64,000 nt of DNA, taken from positions 733,753,450 through 733,817,449 of the forward strand of contig NC_064615.1 of the NCBI RefSeq assembly GCF_023898315.1. The letters run 5' to 3'. The position numbers were made by a program, and so were the translations under genes. Shown one piece after another: positions 59,561 to 64,000 of the stretch. The stretch is from Schistocerca nitens (lineage: Eukaryota; Arthropoda; Insecta; Orthoptera; Acrididae). How positions within the stretch are numbered: the first letter of the stretch is position 1; the number at the start of each line of letters is the position of its first letter. The notes under the pieces are model-generated. The model was not told the origin of the DNA and ran no database searches. It saw only the letters and a list, made by a program, of their open reading frames with translations.

Positions 59561-60929
59561 GTGAGAGACGCCTTACACTCAGGAAATTATCATTAAATGT
59601 TAATCATTACATCGTACACTTCACTGGTACTTTTTCCGTGTATAAGGTGTCATAAATATATATTTTTTTACATTATATTGCTGATAAGGAACTGCTTGTT
59701 TGGTGGTAAAGGCAAGGATAACAGCACTTCATCCTAGGGTAACTTTTGACAGTCAATCAATAACAGCGACATTTGCTAGTTGCAAAAGACGCAAGAATAC
59801 AGAACATACACGGAGTTCGAGCACAACAGTCTCTCTCAACTAACATGGCGTTTCTCATATCAACTGTCTCACATTCCAAACACATCAATAACACTGAATG
59901 TCAAAGAAAGATAATGTCATTTGACATTACTATTAGTGAAACACAACTCATGTGGTTCGTATTACTATTAGTGAAACACAAATCATGTGGTTCGTATCAT
60001 ATAAACGTTTCAAACTGAACAGATTTGGTTCTGTCTAGAGAAAGCGTACCAAAGTAAGTGTTCCCAAAATTTTAAAACCATTTTTATTGATTTGCTAGAC
60101 AACAGATCTGGGCGTTGTTTCACACTGTCTGCTTTTTTTTATTTTTTATTTTATTTTTTATTTTTATTTATTTATTTATTTATTTTTTTAGAGTGATTAC
60201 GCAAGTAACATTAGGTCACCTGTAGCAGTACAGTCTTTAAATTTGTCATATTTATCTAATGTAGCCCAGTGGGCTTATTTATAAGGCACTCCGGACATAG
60301 ACAGTTTGAGTAAAGGTACAAACACAAACTCATCCAGAAGCTTAAGATAGCAGAAAAGTTAGACTGTAAACTACACAGAATTCTGAAGCATTTTGCCTTC
60401 ATATCTTGCTGGAATTGCTAATGCGCACGTGCATCTCCGGAAGTGTTAATTTACCATGTACAACTCAGTACTATAACTCACTACAATCATAGGGCACCAC
60501 CATAGAGTAGCTGCCTAATCAGAGATTACGTTATAAACCAATACATGAAAGAGTACTCAGTTTCCTCTTTTGCCTTCTTTGTATCTTCGGAGAGATTTGA
60601 CATCATTTCTGTGATGTAATGGGAACTCTAGGAAATACTGTTGTTTGAATTTATTCCACTCTGTAAAAGTCAAAATGTAAAGGTAGGATGGACACATTGG
60701 CGAAACTATGGACATATCATTGCTTTCCTTGGGTTCCCCTGCCCTCGACTTCAGGAGTGCCATATTAGCATTGGAGCAAATTTCTGACCAGTTTTGACTA
60801 GCAAAAGATATATATGCTTCCGGCCAAACCCGATTTTAAGATGAACTAGTTTCGTCTAGGTCAAACTCGTTCATCCTGTTACCGATAGGATAAAAAAGTT
60901 TATCTAAGGTCCAATCGGTTTATCCTAGG
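59561..60929. other. Start of intron 9 with a T-rich low-complexity tract
   Basis: A (TTTA)n/poly-T tract lies at 60133-60190. No further esterase exon could be found. The rest is unclassified. Confidence 0.45.
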
Positions 60930-63037
60930 TAGAATTTACATGCTTTAGGATAAATTGGTACGTGCTACTCTGAACTAATTTCACATAGTTTGTATCGTCT
61001 GTATGCTTTTCAAAGTAAACTGAATAAAGGAATAGAAATAAAATAGTCAATATGATTCATTAAAGTTATTTATTAAGTAAAAAGTATTTTCACATTTATC
61101 ACTAGATCAACTTACATATATCCATCCATAGAAATCACCTTATCTGCAATTTGCTTAGTTACTTATTTTTGCAAGGTTTTCTTTGGTGGCACCTTGTGTT
61201 CCTTATAATTGCATTTGTTTGTTGTAAATTTTTTCATGTAACTGTGTTTCACGAGGCCTTGCCCCGATCCAACAGAATGTTTTTTGGCTCGAGTCCTTAA
61301 AGATATTTCAATATCCTGGTTAATGTCTCCCACATCTAAAAACTTCTGAATACGGACGTAGAAATCAGTTCTAAAAAATAAAAAAGAAGTCAAAACAAAT
61401 ATCTTTTAATATTTGATTACAAAAAGTTATGGAAAATTGTAATAAAATTATACCTGTAATAATGTTTCTGAAGTACGTCATGTTTGGTGCCAACTTTGTA
61501 GAGACCCTCATCAGTTTTTAAAGCATAACTCCAATTATGTTTCGAAGGTCACCTCTGCCTTTATCTACATCTGGAATAGGTATGGTTACGTGGTCTCTAA
61601 TGTCAGCTGGTGGATGAAATTTGTCAGAGGAAGCTTTAAGCTTTCATTCTTTTAGCTTGTTTCGTTTTTTTAATTTTCTGTCGCAATTTTTCTAGCGTTT
61701 TCAATATTGTTTGTGACGATTTTCACAATATTATCATCATAACTGACTTCATACTGTTCAGTATTGCTGTCATCTTCGATTACCTTCTTGAGAGCATCTT
61801 CAGCCTGAATATCATTTATGATTTCCTGAGGCAACGAGGAAGTGAAAAGTCCTACTCTAGGTCCGATTCCGAATCATGCTTTGTAAGGTGGTTGTTTTAT
61901 GCCAGATTTTTTATGAATTGGACATACCTTAATCCTTCCGACCACTTCGTCGAATTGTTGTCGTTTAACCGAGAACTTATAAATTTCCAGTGTCTTGGTT
62001 GGCACGTTCAACAGATCCCTGGCTGTGGCTGTGCCTGGGTTTTCCATGCACGATTTTCAGTTCTGACCAAAGATTTTCGAGTTCACTTGTAAGATTATTG
62101 ACAAATTCTCTATCATTATGAGACTGAAGAATGCACGGCGTCCCTACAGTTAGGAATATGTCATTCAAATGACGTTCATTTCTTCAGCCCTCTTTGATGT
62201 TACCGCACGAAGGAGACCAAATTTTGTGAGAAGGTCTTGGCAAACTAGAATGAATTTCAAATTACCATCTGCTTGTGTTTCGAAATCAGTCAAATCGACT
62301 TGGCATCAGCTATTCATTTCCGAATGGAGAATGGACTTTGAAACTAGCCCTCTTTTCAATTTTGTCTTCTTTTGTTGACAAACACACACTGATAAATAGA
62401 GGCACATCATTTCCTTTGTGATATTGGCATATTTTTTGATGTCCCAGCTAACATCCTATCGCCACCACCATGACCCACAGCTACATGAGTTGCGTCATCA
62501 ACTGAAACAAAGAACTTTATATTCCCTTCACACCGTACAATGAGTTTTTTCACATCACCAATTTTCAAAACAGCAAGTCGTTTCAGTCTTCTTCTTTGTA
62601 ATGATGTTCTTTATTCCAACTTTTCCGCGTCTCCTACTTGGTTAACCAAATCCGGATATTCGTCTACTGATAACACATTATAATAAGAAGACTTTTCATT
62701 TTCTGTCTGCAAAATTTCCTCCAGAAACTTTCCTCTCCACAGCTTTTTATTGGCTTGTCTACTACACGAATGATCATCCATGATGAAACGCCTCACAATA
62801 ATTATACAACGATTATAATAAAATCATTTAAACGCAACTGTCAACTTAACAAGCGCACTCGTCGATGCGAAATACCGTTCAAAACAAAGAACAGTGCGAG
62901 AAAGCGTCGTTAAGAGGCCCAAGGGGCGAGCCGGAGATGATTTGGAGATTCCCCATTCGTTCAGGCAGCGACATGCGTTCCCACTAGGCAAAATTAGTTC
63001 AGACTATGACGTACCAATTAATCGTGAAACAAGTAAA

Positions 63038-63042
<5 letters not shown>
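60930..63042 (-). mobile_element. KRBA2/Ginger-like integrase element with 52-bp terminal inverted repeats
   Basis: Left (60930-60981) and right (62991-63042) ends are inverted copies, 44 of 52 bases matching by eye; a shared core is 'aattggtacgt', with 'ctgaactaattt' at the inner end. Between them the - strand encodes a decayed retroviral-type integrase protein: an N-terminal block (LWRGKFLEEILQTENEK, YNVLSVDEYPDLV) near 62750, a zinc-binding-region relic (ATHVAVGHGGGDRML) near 62470, and the catalytic core (PCILQSHNDREFVNNL, HGKPRHSHSQGSVERANQD) near 62050. This protein type resembles KRBA2-like integrases, related to Ginger/GIN DNA transposons. No RT or LTR is visible. Confidence 0.72.
61980..62796 (-). 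pseudogene. KRBA2-like integrase relic
   Basis: On the - strand the protein begins MRRFIMDDHSCSRQANKKLW and reaches the integrase core near 62168-61977. Visible core motifs are LQSHNDREFVN (the second Asp region; 'DNG' is usual, here 'HND') and the Q-G-S-V-E-R-A-N-Q-D block with the catalytic Glu. At least four frame breaks lie between 62610 and 62170. The coding trace continues weakly to about 61480. It would join DNA ends if it were intact, but it is plainly inactive. Confidence 0.72.

Positions 63043-63102
<60 letters not shown>
63043..63102. repeat. (AT)n microsatellite between two transposons
   Basis: 60 bp of AT repeat exactly filling the gap between the right inverted repeat of the integrase element and the end of the next DDE transposon. 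Confidence 0.97.
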
Positions 63103-63104
<2 letters not shown>

Positions 63105-64000
63105 TGTTACAAAAAGGTACGGCCCAACTTTCAGGAAACATTCCTCACACACAAAGAAAGAAAATATGTTATGTGGACATGTGTCCGGAAACACTTACTT
63201 TCCATGTTAGAGCTCATTTTATTACTTCTCTTCAAATCACATTAATCATGGAATGGAAACACACAGCAACAGAACGTACCAGCGTGACTTCAAACACTTT
63301 GTTACAGGAAATGTTCAAAATGTCCTCCGCTAGCGAGGATACATGCATCCATCCTCCGTCGCATGGAATCCCTGATGCGCTGATGCAGCCCTGGAGAATG
63401 GCGTATTGTATCACAGCCGTCCACAATACGAGCACGAAGAGTCTCTACATTAGGTACCAGGGTTGCGTAGGCAAGAACTTTCAAATGCCCCCATAAATGA
63501 GTCAAGAGGGTTGAGGTCAGGAGAGCGTGGAGGCCATGGAACTGGTCCGCCTCTACCAATCCATCGGTCACCGAATCTGTTGTTGAGAAGAGTACGAACA
63601 CTTCGACTGAAATGTGCAGCGCCGCGCAGGATTAGCCGAGCGGTCTAGGGCGCTGCAGTCATGGACTGTGCGGCTGATCCCGGCGGAGGTTCGAGTCCTC
63701 CCTCGGGCATGGGTGTATGTGTTTGTCCTTAGGATAATTTACGTTAAGCAGTGTGTAAGCTTAGGGACTGATGACCTTAGCAGTTAAGTCCCATAAGATT
63801 TCACACAAATTTTTTTGAAATGTGCAGCAGCTCCATCGTGCATGAACCACATGTTGTGTCGTACTTCTAAAAGCACATGTTCTGGCAGCATAGATAGATT
63901 ATCCCGTATGAAATCATGATAACATGCTCCACTGAGCGTAGGTGGAAGGACATGGGACACAATCAAGACATCACCAACAATGTCTGCACAAAAGTTCACA
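63103..64000 (-). mobile_element. DDE_3-type (mariner-like) transposon, 3' portion, split by a SINE
   Basis: The element end reads 'ggtgttacaaaaaggtacgg'. On the - strand the transposase runs in from the right edge: VLIVSHVLPPTLSGACYHD, DNLSMLPEHVLLEVRHNMWF, MHDGAAAHF (second catalytic Asp region). It then breaks at the SINE (63621-63815) and continues as LWGHLKVLAYATLVPNVETL and RIVDGCDTIRHSPGLHQRIR to about 63302. Apart from the SINE and a frame break near 63500 the sequence is well preserved. The 5' half lies outside the window. Confidence 0.82.
63621..63815 (+). mobile_element. tRNA-derived SINE, family 2, inserted in the DDE transposon
   Basis: A tRNA-like head with A box 'ttagccgagcggtctaggg' and B box 'ggttcgagtcctccc', body 'cttagggactgatgacctta' and a T-rich end. 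A 13-bp exact duplication 'tgaaatgtgcagc' (63608-63620, 63816-63828) flanks it. It is related to family 1 in its middle section but has a distinct head and tail. Confidence 0.93.

Noticed and set aside
59561-64000. Search for the esterase exon carrying the catalytic His
   Set aside because: No open stretch with a proper acceptor and the expected His-containing signature was found; the region is transposon sequence.

Overview
The window looks like nuclear DNA from an insect with a very large genome, most likely an orthopteran of the Schistocerca (locust) type. This is an inference. It rests on an esterase of insect type split into small exons by introns of up to 18 kb, on at least four kinds of tRNA-derived SINE, and on many old LINE, Tc1/mariner and Penelope-like copies at roughly even, AT-rich composition. 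No operon, rRNA, true tRNA, CRISPR array or plasmid-like feature is visible.

One host gene can be supported: a secreted carboxylesterase of the COE (esterase E4/FE4 or venom carboxylesterase-like) family on the + strand. Nine coding exons (12166-12234, 13102-13239, 16587-16718, 16877-17027, 35191-35376, 45040-45239, 48585-48750, 52383-52564, 59428-59560) join in frame to about 452 codons. They encode a signal peptide, an HGG oxyanion-hole motif, the GQSAG nucleophile elbow and the acidic residue of the triad. The exon(s) with the catalytic His and the C-terminus were not found and should lie beyond base 64000, so the gene spans more than 47 kb here and is incomplete.

Layout. 1-12.1 kb, upstream of the gene: a palindromic mariner derivative (1356-2294), SINEs, and a CR1/jockey-like LINE on the - strand (about 6.55-10.07 kb) that is split by a second, RTE-like LINE fragment. 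12.2-17.0 kb: exons 1-4 with a degenerate mariner-like transposase in intron 2. 17.0-35.2 kb: intron 4, dominated by an imperfect inverted repeat of about 8.4 kb, followed by a LINE, a Tc1-like relic and a Penelope-like relic. 35.4-45.0 kb: intron 5 with a nearly intact Tc1-like element (36323-37744), a LINE fragment and SINEs. 45.2-59.4 kb: introns 6-8 with mariner and Tc1 relics and a 3.4-kb array of 78-bp minisatellite units. 59.6-64 kb: start of intron 9, with an integrase-bearing (KRBA2/Ginger-like) relic bounded by 52-bp terminal inverted repeats, an (AT)n tract, and a DDE transposon interrupted by a SINE.

The mobile elements do not form a working system with the esterase; they are the filling of its introns. 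The most unusual items are the giant inverted repeat in intron 4, the palindromic mariner, the frame-preserving 78-bp array, and the integrase element with inverted repeats. All alignments and identities quoted were made by eye.
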